Shown: one piece after another, positions 51,090-60,747 of the stretch | How positions within the stretch are numbered: the first letter of the stretch is position 1 | Layout: each line of letters starts with the position of its first letter | Assembly (NCBI GenBank): GCA_964588325.1 | Contig: CAZPOR010000002.1 | Location: 1 to 64,000, forward strand | DNA length: 64,000 nucleotides | Source: Thiovibrio sp964588325 | GTDB lineage: Bacteria; Desulfobacterota; Desulfobulbia; Desulfobulbales; Desulfurivibrionaceae | Direction of reading: 5' to 3' | Position numbers and translations under genes: made by a program | The notes under the pieces: model-generated | Told to the model about the DNA's origin: nothing | The model's database searches: none | The model's input: only the letters and a program-made list of their open reading frames with translations

Positions 51090-53768
51090 TTACACCTTGG
51101 ACAGGTTTTCCCCCACCACCGTGTTCACCACCAGGGGGACGTCAAGCGGCATGACCCCTTCCATGGCCTCCTTGACCGCGGCTGCGGTTTTCTCTATTTC
51201 CGCGGCCGGAACCTCGAAGACCAGCTCGTCGTGGATCTGGAGCAGGAGCTTGGCATTCAGGCCCTGCTCGCTGAGCCGCCGGGTGGCGGCGATGGTGGCC
51301 AGTTTGATGATGTCCGCGGCCGTGCCCTGGATGGGGGTGTTGATCGCGGTGCGTTCGGCGAATTCTCGGCTGGCCTTGTTGGAGCTGTTGATGTCGGGCA
51401 GCAACCGCCGCCGGTTGAGCAGGGTGGTGACAAAGCCTTCCTGCCGGGCCTTTTCGACGATCTCCTCCATGAAGCGCTTCACCCCGGCATAGTGGGCGAA
51501 GTAGCGCTCGATGAAGGTGGCGGCCTCCTTGCGGCCCAGGTTGAGCTGGGATGCAAGGCCAAAGGCGCTGATCCCGTAAATGATCCCGAAGTTGATGGTT
51601 TTTGCCACCCGCCGCATCTCCGGCGAGACAAAGGCCGGATTGACCCTGAAGATCTCGGCCGCGGTCTGGCTGTGCACGTCCTGGCCCGCGCGGAAGGCGG
51701 CCAGCAGGGCCGGATCCTGGGCATAATGGGCCATGACCCGCAGGTCGATCTGCGAATAATCCGCCGACAAAAAGAGCTGGCCCGGCGCGGCGACGAAGGC
51801 GGCCCGGATCTTCTGTCCTTCGGGGGTGCGGATCGGGATGTTCTGCAGATTCGGGTTGCTGCTGCTCAAGCGGCCTGTGGCCGTGACCGTCTGGTTGAAG
51901 GAGGTGTGGACCCTCCCGGTTGTGGGGTGGATGAGTTCAGGCAGCTTGTCCACATAGGTGTTCTTGAGCTTGCTTAAGCTCCGGTGGGCCAGGATCGCTG
52001 CGGGCAGGTCGTGCTGCCGGGCCAGGCTTTCCAGCACCTTGACATCGGTGGAGTAGCCGGTCTTGGTTTTCCGTCCCTGGGGCAACCCCAGCTTGGCAAA
52101 GAGGATCTCGCCGAGCTGGCGTGTGGAGTTGATGTTGAACTCCTCTCCGGCCAGGGCATAGATGGTTTTTTCCAAATCCTCCAGTTGGAGGCCGAAATCC
52201 TCGGACAACCGCCGCAACTGCTTCTGGTCCACGGTGATGCCGGTTTGTTCCATGTGGACCAGAATGGGGACCAGCTCCATCTCCAGAGTGGAGAAAAGCT
52301 CCCAGAGGCCACACTCTTCGAGCTGCGGCCGGAACCGCTGCCAGAGCAAAAAGGCGCCGGCCACATCCTCGCAGGAGTAGTTCTTGGCCGCTTCCGGGGT
52401 AACATAGGCAAAGCTGTCCGGCCGCTTGTCGCCGCCCGTGACTTCGCCGAAGCTGGTCAGCCGTTTGCCGAGCATCTCCAGGCACAGGTCGTCGAGCTTC
52501 TGGGAACGGCGGGAAGGGTCGAGGAGGTAGGAGGCGATCATGGTGTCCCACAGGGGGCCATTGAGAGGGAGGCCGTGGTTTTCCAGGATGGGCAGATCGA
52601 ATTTGAGGTTGTGGCCGAGCTTGGGCAGATTCGGGTCGGCAAGAAGCGGGGCCAGGATTTTCCGGACCAGGGCCAGGGGCAACTGGCCGGCCACGGGGTT
52701 TCCGTCGCTGTCCCGGTGGCCGATGGGCAGATAATACGTCTCCTCGGCGGAACCGCACAGGGAGATGCCCACCAGCTCGGCCATCAGCGGGTCCAGGGAG
52801 GTGGTTTCCGTGTCCAGCACCAGCAAGGAACCCGCGGCCAGTTGGTGGCACACCTCCTGGAGGTGCTGCTCGGAGGTGATCAAGTGGAAGCCTGCGGTTT
52901 CAATGGCGATGGCCGTGGAGGCGGGGGTTTTCAGCAAACGGCTGAAATCGAGAAAGGCGTAGAGCTCCTGAAGCTTTTCCTCATTGGGCTCGGGGATCTC
53001 GTATTCCTTGAGCTCCGGCGATGCGAGATCGTCCTTGAGGGCGATGAGTTGGCGGGAGAGAAAGGCGTTTTCCCGGTCGGCCAGCAGTTTTTCCCGCAGC
53101 TTTGCCTGGGAAATGGTCGCGATATGCTGGTAGATCCCTTCCAGCGAACCGCATTGATTGATCAGTTTTTCCGCGGTTTTCGGGCCGATGCCGGCCACCC
53201 CGGGCACGTTGTCCGAGCTGTCGCCCATCAGGGCGAAAAAGTCGAGGAGACGGTCCACCGGGATATTGTATTTTTTGTGCACCGCGGCAGGGTCCATGAA
53301 TACGTCCCGCATGGGGTCCCAGACGGTGATGGACTCAGAAACGAGCTGCAGGAGATCCTTGTCCCCGGAGACCACGATCACCGGATGCCCCTGGGCAGCC
53401 AGCTTTTTGGCCGCCGAGGCGATCAGGTCGTCGGCCTCGAAGCCCTGGCGTTCCAGGCAGGCGAGGTTGTGGGCGGCGACGATCTCCTTGATGTAGGGGA
53501 TCTGGCAGGCAAGGTCGTCGGGCATGGCCGGCCGGTTTGCCTTGTAGGGCTGGTACATCTCGTGGCGGAAATTCGGCCCCCGCACATCAAAGGCGATGCC
53601 GAGGAACCGGGGCGCCTTTTCCCGCAGAACCCGGAGGAGGATATTGGTGAATCCATACACCGCATGGGTGGGCAGGCCGCTCTTGTTGGTGAGCGGGGCA
53701 ATGGCATGGTAGGCCCGGTATATGTAGGCGCTTCCGTCGATGAGGTACACAGGGTCGAGATTTTTCAT
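51090..53768 (-). CDS. polA: DNA polymerase I
   Basis: The 892-residue protein has the 5'-3' exonuclease (1-300, with YLIDGSAYIYRAYHA), the 3'-5' exonuclease and the polymerase. The proofreading residues are kept: DTET near 325, NLKFD near 390 and YSCEDV near 465, so it should proofread. Polymerase motifs A (SADYSQIDLRVMAHY), B (RRVAKTINFGIIYG) and C (QIHDELVFE) are intact. It functions in repair and Okazaki fragment processing. Length is a little short of E. coli (928). Confidence 0.98.
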   Translation of the reverse strand: MKNLDPVYLIDGSAYIYRAYHAIAPLTNKSGLPTHAVYGFTNILLRVLREKAPRFLGIAFDVRGPNFRHEMYQPYKANRPAMPDDLACQIPYIKEIVAAHNLACLERQGFEADDLIASAAKKLAAQGHPVIVVSGDKDLLQLVSESITVWDPMRDVFMDPAAVHKKYNIPVDRLLDFFALMGDSSDNVPGVAGIGPKTAEKLINQCGSLEGIYQHIATISQAKLREKLLADRENAFLSRQLIALKDDLASPELKEYEIPEPNEEKLQELYAFLDFSRLLKTPASTAIAIETAGFHLITSEQHLQEVCHQLAAGSLLVLDTETTSLDPLMAELVGISLCGSAEETYYLPIGHRDSDGNPVAGQLPLALVRKILAPLLADPNLPKLGHNLKFDLPILENHGLPLNGPLWDTMIASYLLDPSRRSQKLDDLCLEMLGKRLTSFGEVTGGDKRPDSFAYVTPEAAKNYSCEDVAGAFLLWQRFRPQLEECGLWELFSTLEMELVPILVHMEQTGITVDQKQLRRLSEDFGLQLEDLEKTIYALAGEEFNINSTRQLGEILFAKLGLPQGRKTKTGYSTDVKVLESLARQHDLPAAILAHRSLSKLKNTYVDKLPELIHPTTGRVHTSFNQTVTATGRLSSSNPNLQNIPIRTPEGQKIRAAFVAAPGQLFLSADYSQIDLRVMAHYAQDPALLAAFRAGQDVHSQTAAEIFRVNPAFVSPEMRRVAKTINFGIIYGISAFGLASQLNLGRKEAATFIERYFAHYAGVKRFMEEIVEKARQEGFVTTLLNRRRLLPDINSSNKASREFAERTAINTPIQGTAADIIKLATIAATRRLSEQGLNAKLLLQIHDELVFEVPAAEIEKTAAAVKEAMEGVMPLDVPLVVNTVVGENLSKV

Positions 53769-53940
53769 GGGCAGATACTACCAGCAGCATACCTGTTTGG
53801 CAACAGCGGCCCGTGTCTCCTGTTGTGCGGCATCCGTGGCCGGGAACGTGCCGAATCGCGGGAAATGAGAGCGGGAGAGGGAGGAGAATGCCTTGTTTCT
53901 GTCTGAATTAATGGATTTTTTGGTGGGTTGGTTTTTTATT

Positions 53941-53967
53941 TTAAGTTTGAAATTAAAAGGCCGATAT
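53941..53967 (+). promoter_or_regulatory. Sigma-28 (FliA) promoter of flgM
   Basis: TTAAGTTT (53941-53948), an 11-base spacer and GCCGATAT (53960-53967) match the sigma-28 consensus TAAAGTTT-N11-GCCGATAA at all but two positions. The transcription start would be near 53974, about 94 bases before the flgM ATG. Elsewhere in 53769-54067 I see no gene. Confidence 0.85.
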
Positions 53968-54067
53968 GATAAATACAAAGGTGTAGGTGAGAAGAGCGTC
54001 CGGGTGTTTTTGGGGTCTCAATCGCTACACGGCTATAAAACCCTGCAGCGAAGTTAAGGATCTGGTC

Positions 54068-54367
54068 ATGAAACTAACAGGCATTTTTCCTCCGGTTAAA
54101 ACAGAGAAGGTTCAGGTTCGGAAATCTGAAGATTCTGCTGCGGCCACGCCTGAAAAGTCTGCCCAGCCTACGGATCGCGTGGTGCTTTCGGCAGGCTCCC
54201 TGGAGGTGCAGAAAGCCAAGGATATTCTTGAACAGACTCCGGACGTTCGCATGGAGAGAGTTCAGGCGCTCAAGGAAGAAATTGCCCGCGGCGAGTATCA
54301 GGTCGATCCCCGTAGGCTTGCCGACAAAATGATGGGCAGTCTGCTCTCCGAGACCCTGGTGGATTAG
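54068..54367 (+). CDS. flgM: Anti-sigma-28 factor FlgM
   Basis: The 99-residue protein has the FlgM C-terminal sigma-28-binding half (RVVLSAGSLEVQKAKDIL then VRMERVQALKEEIARGEYQVDPRRLADKM). FlgM blocks FliA until the hook is finished and it is exported. The start at 54068 has AAGGAT upstream; an in-frame extension to 53987 is less likely. It sits alone, opposite to the flg operon, behind a FliA promoter, so it is probably a late-class feedback gene. Confidence 0.92.
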   Translation: MKLTGIFPPVKTEKVQVRKSEDSAAATPEKSAQPTDRVVLSAGSLEVQKAKDILEQTPDVRMERVQALKEEIARGEYQVDPRRLADKMMGSLLSETLVD

Positions 54368-54462
54368 CAGCCGCCCAATCTCCATTTTTTTCTTCGTTGT
54401 TCCTCAAGTTGCCCCCCCTCCTTTCTGTGTTTTCCGTTGCGTCATGTGGCGTTGAGCCATCA

Positions 54463-54951
54463 TTATTCCGCATGTTCCATGGTGAACACCGGCCAGCAGG
54501 CATCGTAGCGCGTGGGATCCTGCAAAACCTGTTTCGCTAGCCGCTTGCCGGGATTGATCACCACCGGGCCGAGCAGGTTGGCTGTCATCCCTTCGGGGTT
54601 TTCCCTGGGGATGGTCAGGACGAGCAGGATATCCAACGGCTGATCCGCAGTGGTTTGCAGTTCCTGCCGGACGGGAGCGGAAATTTCCGGCTGGTACTGC
54701 GGGATCAGGATCGCGGCCTGCGTGACCACAAAGGCGAGCTTCGGGTCATCCAGGGACTGGAGCCAGAGAAACGGCGATTCTTCACCGTGTGGCTTGATAA
54801 TGAACCGCTTTGAGTCCGGGAATCCCAGGAACGGGGAGGTCATGGTGATGATTTTCTCCGGGTTTACCGACAGGTGCCCGAAACGGCTGGTGGACACCGT
54901 GATTTCTCCATGTTTTTCCGTGCTGGTTGTTGTGGCCATGGCGTGCATCAT
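54463..54951 (-). CDS. fliW: Flagellar assembly factor FliW
   Basis: The 162-residue protein has the FliW pattern (FGHLSVNPEKIITMTSPFLGFPDSKRFII near the start; LDDPKLAFVV near 68). FliW binds flagellin and antagonises CsrA, freeing flagellin mRNA for translation. Its gene lies directly downstream of csrA, as in Bacillus and many Desulfobacterota. A slightly shorter start (54939) is possible. Confidence 0.92.
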   Translation of the reverse strand: MMHAMATTTSTEKHGEITVSTSRFGHLSVNPEKIITMTSPFLGFPDSKRFIIKPHGEESPFLWLQSLDDPKLAFVVTQAAILIPQYQPEISAPVRQELQTTADQPLDILLVLTIPRENPEGMTANLLGPVVINPGKRLAKQVLQDPTRYDACWPVFTMEHAE

Positions 54952-55031
54952 CCTTTTCTCCCTTGGGGCTGAAAAGCAGCGTAACGGTGGACGGTGGTTT
55001 TCAGCGTGCTGATTTTCCGCCTGAATTCGCG

Positions 55032-55304
55032 CTAGTTCTCTTGCGTGTTTCCGCCGTGCGACGGCTTGCTTCGTGCTTTGTCGGTGCTGAAGGCAGAGGC
55101 AAGCGATGAAAGATCCGCCGGAGCTTCCGCTGCCCGGGTGTTTTCCTCCACGATGCGGAGGTAGATTTCTTCCCGGTGAACCATGACCTCGGCCGGAGCC
55201 TCGACCCCGATTTTCACCTGCCCCCCTTTTATCTCCAGAACCCGGATTTTAATGCCATCGCCAATGGCAATGGCCTCTCCTGGTTTTCTTGCAAGTATCA
55301 GCAT
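55032..55304 (-). CDS. csrA: Carbon storage regulator CsrA
   Basis: The 90-residue RNA-binding protein has the CsrA core (MLILARKPGEAIAIGDGIKI, then VKIGVEAPAEVMVHREEIY). The core ends near residue 58; a non-conserved 30-residue tail (TRAAEAPADLSSLASAFSTDK) makes it longer than typical CsrA (about 61-75). It would repress flagellin or other mRNAs and be countered by FliW. The start at 55304 has GGAGG about nine bases upstream; the longer frame is not CsrA-like. Confidence 0.94.
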   Translation of the reverse strand: MLILARKPGEAIAIGDGIKIRVLEIKGGQVKIGVEAPAEVMVHREEIYLRIVEENTRAAEAPADLSSLASAFSTDKARSKPSHGGNTQEN

Positions 55305-55390
55305 TCTTTTCGCCCTCCCTGGCGTGCTCCCTGATGAAGTACGTTCTTCCCTGAACGTATTCTCCTGTTTTTGCAAAAAGAAAACAATGA

Positions 55391-58057
55391 CTACTTGAGG
55401 AAATCCACCAGGCTCAACTGCATGGTCCGGGCTGCGGCTGCCAGGGCTGCCTCGTAGGCCGTTTCCTTGGATTTAAGCTCCAGCAAGGCTTTGGTTATAT
55501 CGGTGTCTTCCTTTTCCGAGAGATTTTCCTTGGTGGACAACTCAAGGTTTGTGTAAATCTGCTGTTGGACGATGATCCGGTTTGCCCTGGCGCCGAAGTC
55601 GGAGATCTGGCTGGTCAGGTTTTCCATGACCAGGTCGAAATCGGCGATGGATTTTTCAAGGGCCTGGATCTGCATCTGTTCATTGCTGATGCCCGCCATG
55701 TCCAGAAAACCGCTGGTGTCTCCGTAAGCAAAGGAGTAGCGGCTGGTGTCGCTGGTCTCCAGCTTCAAGGCGCCGTCGGCGCTCCAGGCGGCCGTCATCC
55801 CAGGAATGCCGTTGATTTTGGTGGCAATGGAACCCGGGCTGTCCGTGGCGATGTCCACCCCGACATTCATGGTGAAATCCCTGGGCGGATAATAGGAATG
55901 GTCGGTCACCGTTATGGAGATGGCGCCATTTGTGAAGGATTTGTATGGCTGTTCAAGTCCGGTATTGCCGCTGTCAAGCGTGGCGGTAATGTCCGTGGCT
56001 GCATGAATGCCGGTGACGGTGTTGAAATTGCGTCCGCGCAGGGCATCTTCAAACTGCTTGAGCGTCGAAAATATTCCGGTGTCCATGACGGCCGTTTTTC
56101 CGTTTTTGGCAATCTCCAGAGTGCTTTCCTTTCCTACCTTGATTGCCAGGTCATGGTCCGGATCACCGGCGTAGCGGACGTTGCCGTCTTCTTTCTGGAT
56201 GGTGATCACCTGCAGCCGGCCGTCTCCGGCTATGTCCAGGCTTTCGCCGGTGAATAGCCTGCCGCCGCCAAGGCCAAGGGCTTCAAGGCCGGGCTCGTGG
56301 ATATCGGGTGCGGTGCCGATGGAGGGTGTTTCCACAAAAAACTGATGGGCGGAATCCAACTGGACCGAGCCGTAATACACCGTGCTGGCCGGGGTGTCGG
56401 CGGCAGCGCCGTTTAAATGGGTAATGTTTTCCCCGTTGGCCGAAGTCTGGATGTGCAGGTTGCGGCCATCCTTGGCGGCCAGGGTGATGATGCCGTCGTT
56501 GTTTCTGGTGGCGACGATGCCGGTGGAGCCGGATTTGGCGTTGATGGCATTAATGATGGTGTTGTCCGTATCCTGGGCGACGATAGCGGCGGGATTGGGA
56601 TTGATTGCCGAGCTGCCGTCAAAGATGTCGACTCCGTTGATTACCAGGTCTCCGGAGCGCAAGGAGCCCGGCATGGCAGAGCCGCTGGCGGTCCGGTAGG
56701 CCGGGGTGATGTCGGCGGTGACGCCGGTGGTGGCGGCCTGGTCGTTGATGGCCTTGGCCTTGGCCGCTGCCGAGGCGTCGGCGTAGATGGTGGAGAGGCC
56801 GTCGTCGGCCGTGGCCCCGATGGACGTGCCGTTGATGGTGAGGTCTCCGGCAGCCAGGGCTGAGCCGTAGCGCACGGTGCCATCCCCGGCTGCGTCGGCA
56901 AAGCCGATTGCCCCTCCGTCAAGACCTAGATTGGTCAGAATGGAGTCATCGGCGGGGTTGTTTGGGCTGGTAAGGGTGAAGGACATGGTCGAGAAGAGAG
57001 ATATCTCCCCGGTGTTGTTGTCGATATCCGCAGCTTCGCTGAAGTTGGCGAAGCCGAGATCGGCATCGCCGGGTGAGCCTGGGTCGTTTACCACAACCGT
57101 AATTGCGGATTCATTCCCTTTCTGCATGTTGCGGAAGACAATGGCGCTTGACGCGCCGCCGTTGGTTGCGCCATCGCCGACCACCGCATCGACGCCTGTC
57201 AGGTCCTTCACCGCATTGACGGCATTGGCAATGAGTGTTCCCACTCCGGCCTGATTTGTGCCGTCGGGGATTGTTACGGTGATATTGACGCCGTTCAGGT
57301 CGAAGTCAAAATTCGTATCATTCCCATCAAGAGTGTCTGCCCCAACAGCCAGTCCGCTGTACAGGGTGGTCAGGTTGACGCTTACGGCCGGATCGGCTGC
57401 CTCAATGGCTGTTTTTGCATTGAAGGCTTTTTCCATGAACAGGCCATTTGTGGTGGCACCTGTTGAGATCGCTCCTGTCGCGGTTCCATTGATGGCAAGG
57501 TCTCCCGCTGCTATTGTGGTGTTGTTCACGGTGGCGGTCAGGGCTTGGCTGGTGTTGGCAACGGCGTTGCCGTTGATGCGGTAGCCGTCCACCAGATCGG
57601 TGATGAACGGCGCCGGCTCGGCTTTGGTGTAGCCGGTGGTCCGGTAGCCGCCGAAGACGTATTTGCCGTTCACCTCGCTGTTGGCCAGGAGAATGGATTG
57701 CTCCCAGAGATGGCGCACTTCTTCCGCAGCGCTGGCGCGGTTTTCCGGAGTGACCGAGGCGTTTACCTGCTGAAGGGCCAGGGTTTTTGCCCGCAGGGCC
57801 AGATCCTTCATCTGGGTGAGTCCGTTTTCCGCGGCGGTGATGGTTTTGTTGCCGAAGGAGAGATTGTCCTGATAGGAAGAGATCTGGGTAAGGTTGCTCC
57901 TCAGCCCCAGGGCGGTGACCAGGTTGACCGGGTTGTCCGAGATCGTGGACATCTGCTTGCCCGAGGAAATTTGGTTGTTGATCCGGTTCATATCCGTGGT
58001 GATCTTGTTCAGATTCGTCAGGATATTGTAATGGATGGACTGCATGGTGATCCGCAT
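55391..58057 (-). CDS. flgL: Flagellar hook-associated protein FlgL with large inserts
   Basis: The 888-residue protein has the flagellin-like N terminus (MRITMQSIHYNILTNLNKITTDMNRINNQISSGKQ) and C terminus (LELKSKETAYEAALAAAARTMQLSLVDFLK), which form the D0/D1 core. FlgL connects the hook to the filament. The normal size is about 300-450, so the 500-600 residue middle is expanded, with flagellin_IN-like repeats (for example LTINGTSIG..., LVINGVDIF...) and a module also found in FlgK (see findings). The start at 58057 follows AGGAG. The gene is downstream of flgK, separated by repeat copy C. Confidence 0.92.
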   Translation of the reverse strand: MRITMQSIHYNILTNLNKITTDMNRINNQISSGKQMSTISDNPVNLVTALGLRSNLTQISSYQDNLSFGNKTITAAENGLTQMKDLALRAKTLALQQVNASVTPENRASAAEEVRHLWEQSILLANSEVNGKYVFGGYRTTGYTKAEPAPFITDLVDGYRINGNAVANTSQALTATVNNTTIAAGDLAINGTATGAISTGATTNGLFMEKAFNAKTAIEAADPAVSVNLTTLYSGLAVGADTLDGNDTNFDFDLNGVNITVTIPDGTNQAGVGTLIANAVNAVKDLTGVDAVVGDGATNGGASSAIVFRNMQKGNESAITVVVNDPGSPGDADLGFANFSEAADIDNNTGEISLFSTMSFTLTSPNNPADDSILTNLGLDGGAIGFADAAGDGTVRYGSALAAGDLTINGTSIGATADDGLSTIYADASAAAKAKAINDQAATTGVTADITPAYRTASGSAMPGSLRSGDLVINGVDIFDGSSAINPNPAAIVAQDTDNTIINAINAKSGSTGIVATRNNDGIITLAAKDGRNLHIQTSANGENITHLNGAAADTPASTVYYGSVQLDSAHQFFVETPSIGTAPDIHEPGLEALGLGGGRLFTGESLDIAGDGRLQVITIQKEDGNVRYAGDPDHDLAIKVGKESTLEIAKNGKTAVMDTGIFSTLKQFEDALRGRNFNTVTGIHAATDITATLDSGNTGLEQPYKSFTNGAISITVTDHSYYPPRDFTMNVGVDIATDSPGSIATKINGIPGMTAAWSADGALKLETSDTSRYSFAYGDTSGFLDMAGISNEQMQIQALEKSIADFDLVMENLTSQISDFGARANRIIVQQQIYTNLELSTKENLSEKEDTDITKALLELKSKETAYEAALAAAARTMQLSLVDFLK

Positions 58058-58071
58058 GGCTTTTCTCCTAT

Positions 58072-58177
58072 GTAAGCGTCCAGCAGCACCGCCCTGCTTT
58101 GTCATCGGCCTGCTCCGCATACCGCGTGTATGGCGTACAGTCCTCTTCCGCGCATCTGCGGCACTGCTGAACGCTTA
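58072..58177. repeat. Dispersed palindromic repeat, copy C
   Basis: The arms are GTAAGCGTCCAGCAGCACCG and GGCACTGCTGAACGCTTAC. The core TCATCGGCCTGCTC is followed by the inner hairpin GCATACCGCGTGTATGGC. It fills the space between flgK and flgL, inside the flagellar operon. At 106 bp it is the shortest full copy. Confidence 0.88.
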
Positions 58178-58227
58178 CGGTTCCGGCTTGTCTGAAATTT
58201 TAGTGTCCCGGATAAACGCCTTTTCTC

Positions 58228-60744
58228 CTATCGCACCGAATCAAGCAGGGTTTGCAGCATCTCGTCCGACATGGTGATGAGGCGGGCGGCCGCGGTGTAG
58301 GCGTGCTGGAATTTAACCAGGCTTGCCATCTCTTCGTCCAGGGAAACGCCGGAGACCGAATCGCGCATTTCCTTCACCTGCTTGTTGACCAGCACCGTGG
58401 AGTCGTACGAGTGGGTGATGGTGCGGGTGGTATTGGCAACCTGGCCCACCAGGGTGTTGTAAAAACCATCCAGGGTGTTCCGGGCGCCGCCGGTGAAGGT
58501 GATATACTCATCGTGCTGGATGCCGGTAATCTTGAGGGAATTGGTGTTGTCGCCGCGAAATATTTGTCCCTGCGAGCCGACGGTTGCCGCGGCAAGGGTG
58601 TTGAGATCGCTTGCAATCATGCTGTTTAGGGAGATGGTTGCCGCGGAGTTGCCGGAGAAGAAGGTGTTGAGCCCGGCAACCTGGAGGAAATTCGAGGTGT
58701 CGTTGGCAAAGGCGAATTGGTGGCTGGCGTCCGGGGTGAGGCGCAGGCTGTTGCCGACGGTTGAAGCGGTGAGCCAACTGCTGCCGCCGGTGGCGGCTCC
58801 AACCGTTTTGTTGATGATGTTGGCGACGTCGTTCAGGCTGTAGGCGCGCTCCAGGGAGATGGTGACGGGCTGGGGCATGGCCAGGGAACCATCGTTGTTG
58901 TATATCCAGATATCAAAGCTGCCGCTGGTGTCGAGGGCGTCAAAATAATTGTATCCTGCGAGCAGAGCGCCCTGGCTGGCGACATCCGGGCCATAGGTGA
59001 GGCTGCCATCGCCTTGCTGCGTGTCAAAGGTGAATGGCGGGTTGGTCAGGCCAAGCTGGGACAAAATGACGTCGTTTGCTCCGGCTTTGATGGTGTAGGA
59101 TGCCGTGGAAAAGAGGGTGATCTTGCCGGTGTTGTGGGTGGCGTCGGCAGTGTAGCTCTTGCCGGCGATACCGTCGAGGCCGAGGTCCGAGGTGGTGGCT
59201 GTGCCGCCGCCAAGAGGGTTGATGCTCAGGTTGTCCACGGTAATCGCCGAGCCGTCGCCCTCGTTCAGGTTGAAGAAGACGATGGAGTTGGCGATGCCGC
59301 CATTGGTGCCGTTGCCGGCTACTGCCTCGATGGTCACCGGATTGGTGGTGGTGGGAAGAGCGTTGTATGCGGAGAGATCGCTGGTGATTTTGGCTGCCAG
59401 ATTCGTGGCAAAGGTCGCCGCGTTGCCCACGTCACCGGCGATTACCGTATAGCTGATGGCAACGCCGTTGACAGTGAGATTAATGACGTCATTGGCCAGG
59501 ATGTTGGTCGCATCAACCGCCGTGCCCGCCGTCAGGGTGGTGAGACGCGCCTCGACCCCGGCTTCGGCGGTGTTGATGGCGTTCACGGCATTGTAGGTTT
59601 TGGTCATGGCCAGGCCGAACTGGGCCGCGCCGCCGATGATGTCTCCAATCTTTCGGCCATTGATGGTGATGCTGCCTGCGGGAATAGTGGTGATTCCGGT
59701 GGCCGCGTCCACGGTGGAGGTAAGGCGGGCGACGTTTTTCGCCACCTCGGCCCCGGTCAGGGTGTCGCTGAACAGGTTCAGCCCGACCCCCTGGGTATGC
59801 TGCTGGTTGAGCTCCCGGATCAGGGAGTTGGCAAAGGCGTCCAGCCGGCCAAGGAAATTGTCGGGGTCGCCTTCGACCAGATTGCCGCGCACCTCAAGCC
59901 AGCCGCCGATCTTGCCGCCCAGCTCCGCGCCCCCGCCGATGGGCCGGCGTGTCTCTTTGCCATCGTTGTCGGCGTTTACCCAGATCAGTTCGTTGTTTTC
60001 CCAGTCCACCCGCCACGATTCGTTGCTTTCCACCAGGGTGTGGCCATCGGCCATGAGGATGGTGTAGGCGCCGTTTTTGTCCTCGAAAAAAGAGATGTCC
60101 AGGAGCTTGGAAAGATCCTGAACCAGGGAGTCCCGTTTGTCGCGCAGGTCGTTGGCCTGGCCTGCCGCGGATTCCGTCCCGGAAATCGCCACGTTGAGAG
60201 CGGCGATCTGGCGGACGATGGAATTGACGTCGCCGATGGCCGTGTCCAGGCTGACGCCGATGTCGAACTTGGCCTGGGTTATCTCGCTGGTCATGGTGTG
60301 GAGCTGGTCGATGATCAACTGGGCGGATTGGATAACCGCCTGTCTGGTTCCGGAAATCTCCGGGTTGTCGGCCAGATCCTGCCAACTGCTCCAGAACTGG
60401 TTCATCAGGTCGTTGATGGCGAGGCCCGGCGCTTCATTGAACACGGACTCCACCAGCCGCATGGATTGCTGCTGCGCTTCCAGGCTTCCCAGCTTCGATT
60501 CCTGGCCGGCAAGCCGCTGCACCATGAACTGGTCGTAGTTTCGCAGGATGTTTGCGCCTTTGACGCCGCCGCCCAGCATGCCGGAGCTGATGGGGGTCGC
60601 GTTGTGGGTTTCCAGTTGCAGGGATTGCCGGGTGTAGCCGGGGGTGTCGACGTTGGCGATATTGTGCGACGCCACCTGGATGGAAAGCTGATGGGTGAGG
60701 AGCGCCTCCTTGGCAACGCTGAGTACATGGGAGATGCCGGCCAT
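58228..60744 (-). CDS. flgK: Flagellar hook-associated protein FlgK
   Basis: The 838-residue protein has the FlgK N-terminal core (LLTHQLSIQVASHNIANVDTPGYTRQSL) and C-terminal core (VSLDEEMASLVKFQHAYTAAARLITMSDEMLQTLLDSV). FlgK caps the hook and joins FlgL. The typical length is 450-650; a module of about 200 residues is inserted after the GRKIGDIIGGAAQFGLAMTK stretch. The gene follows flgN by three bases in the order flgJ-N-K-L. Confidence 0.95.
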   Translation of the reverse strand: MAGISHVLSVAKEALLTHQLSIQVASHNIANVDTPGYTRQSLQLETHNATPISSGMLGGGVKGANILRNYDQFMVQRLAGQESKLGSLEAQQQSMRLVESVFNEAPGLAINDLMNQFWSSWQDLADNPEISGTRQAVIQSAQLIIDQLHTMTSEITQAKFDIGVSLDTAIGDVNSIVRQIAALNVAISGTESAAGQANDLRDKRDSLVQDLSKLLDISFFEDKNGAYTILMADGHTLVESNESWRVDWENNELIWVNADNDGKETRRPIGGGAELGGKIGGWLEVRGNLVEGDPDNFLGRLDAFANSLIRELNQQHTQGVGLNLFSDTLTGAEVAKNVARLTSTVDAATGITTIPAGSITINGRKIGDIIGGAAQFGLAMTKTYNAVNAINTAEAGVEARLTTLTAGTAVDATNILANDVINLTVNGVAISYTVIAGDVGNAATFATNLAAKITSDLSAYNALPTTTNPVTIEAVAGNGTNGGIANSIVFFNLNEGDGSAITVDNLSINPLGGGTATTSDLGLDGIAGKSYTADATHNTGKITLFSTASYTIKAGANDVILSQLGLTNPPFTFDTQQGDGSLTYGPDVASQGALLAGYNYFDALDTSGSFDIWIYNNDGSLAMPQPVTISLERAYSLNDVANIINKTVGAATGGSSWLTASTVGNSLRLTPDASHQFAFANDTSNFLQVAGLNTFFSGNSAATISLNSMIASDLNTLAAATVGSQGQIFRGDNTNSLKITGIQHDEYITFTGGARNTLDGFYNTLVGQVANTTRTITHSYDSTVLVNKQVKEMRDSVSGVSLDEEMASLVKFQHAYTAAARLITMSDEMLQTLLDSVR

Positions 60745-60747
60745 GGC

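Noticed and set aside
51984..53906. 640-codon plus-strand frame opposite polA
   Set aside because: It covers the conserved polA exonuclease and polymerase domains in antisense; composition is typical of a shadow frame.
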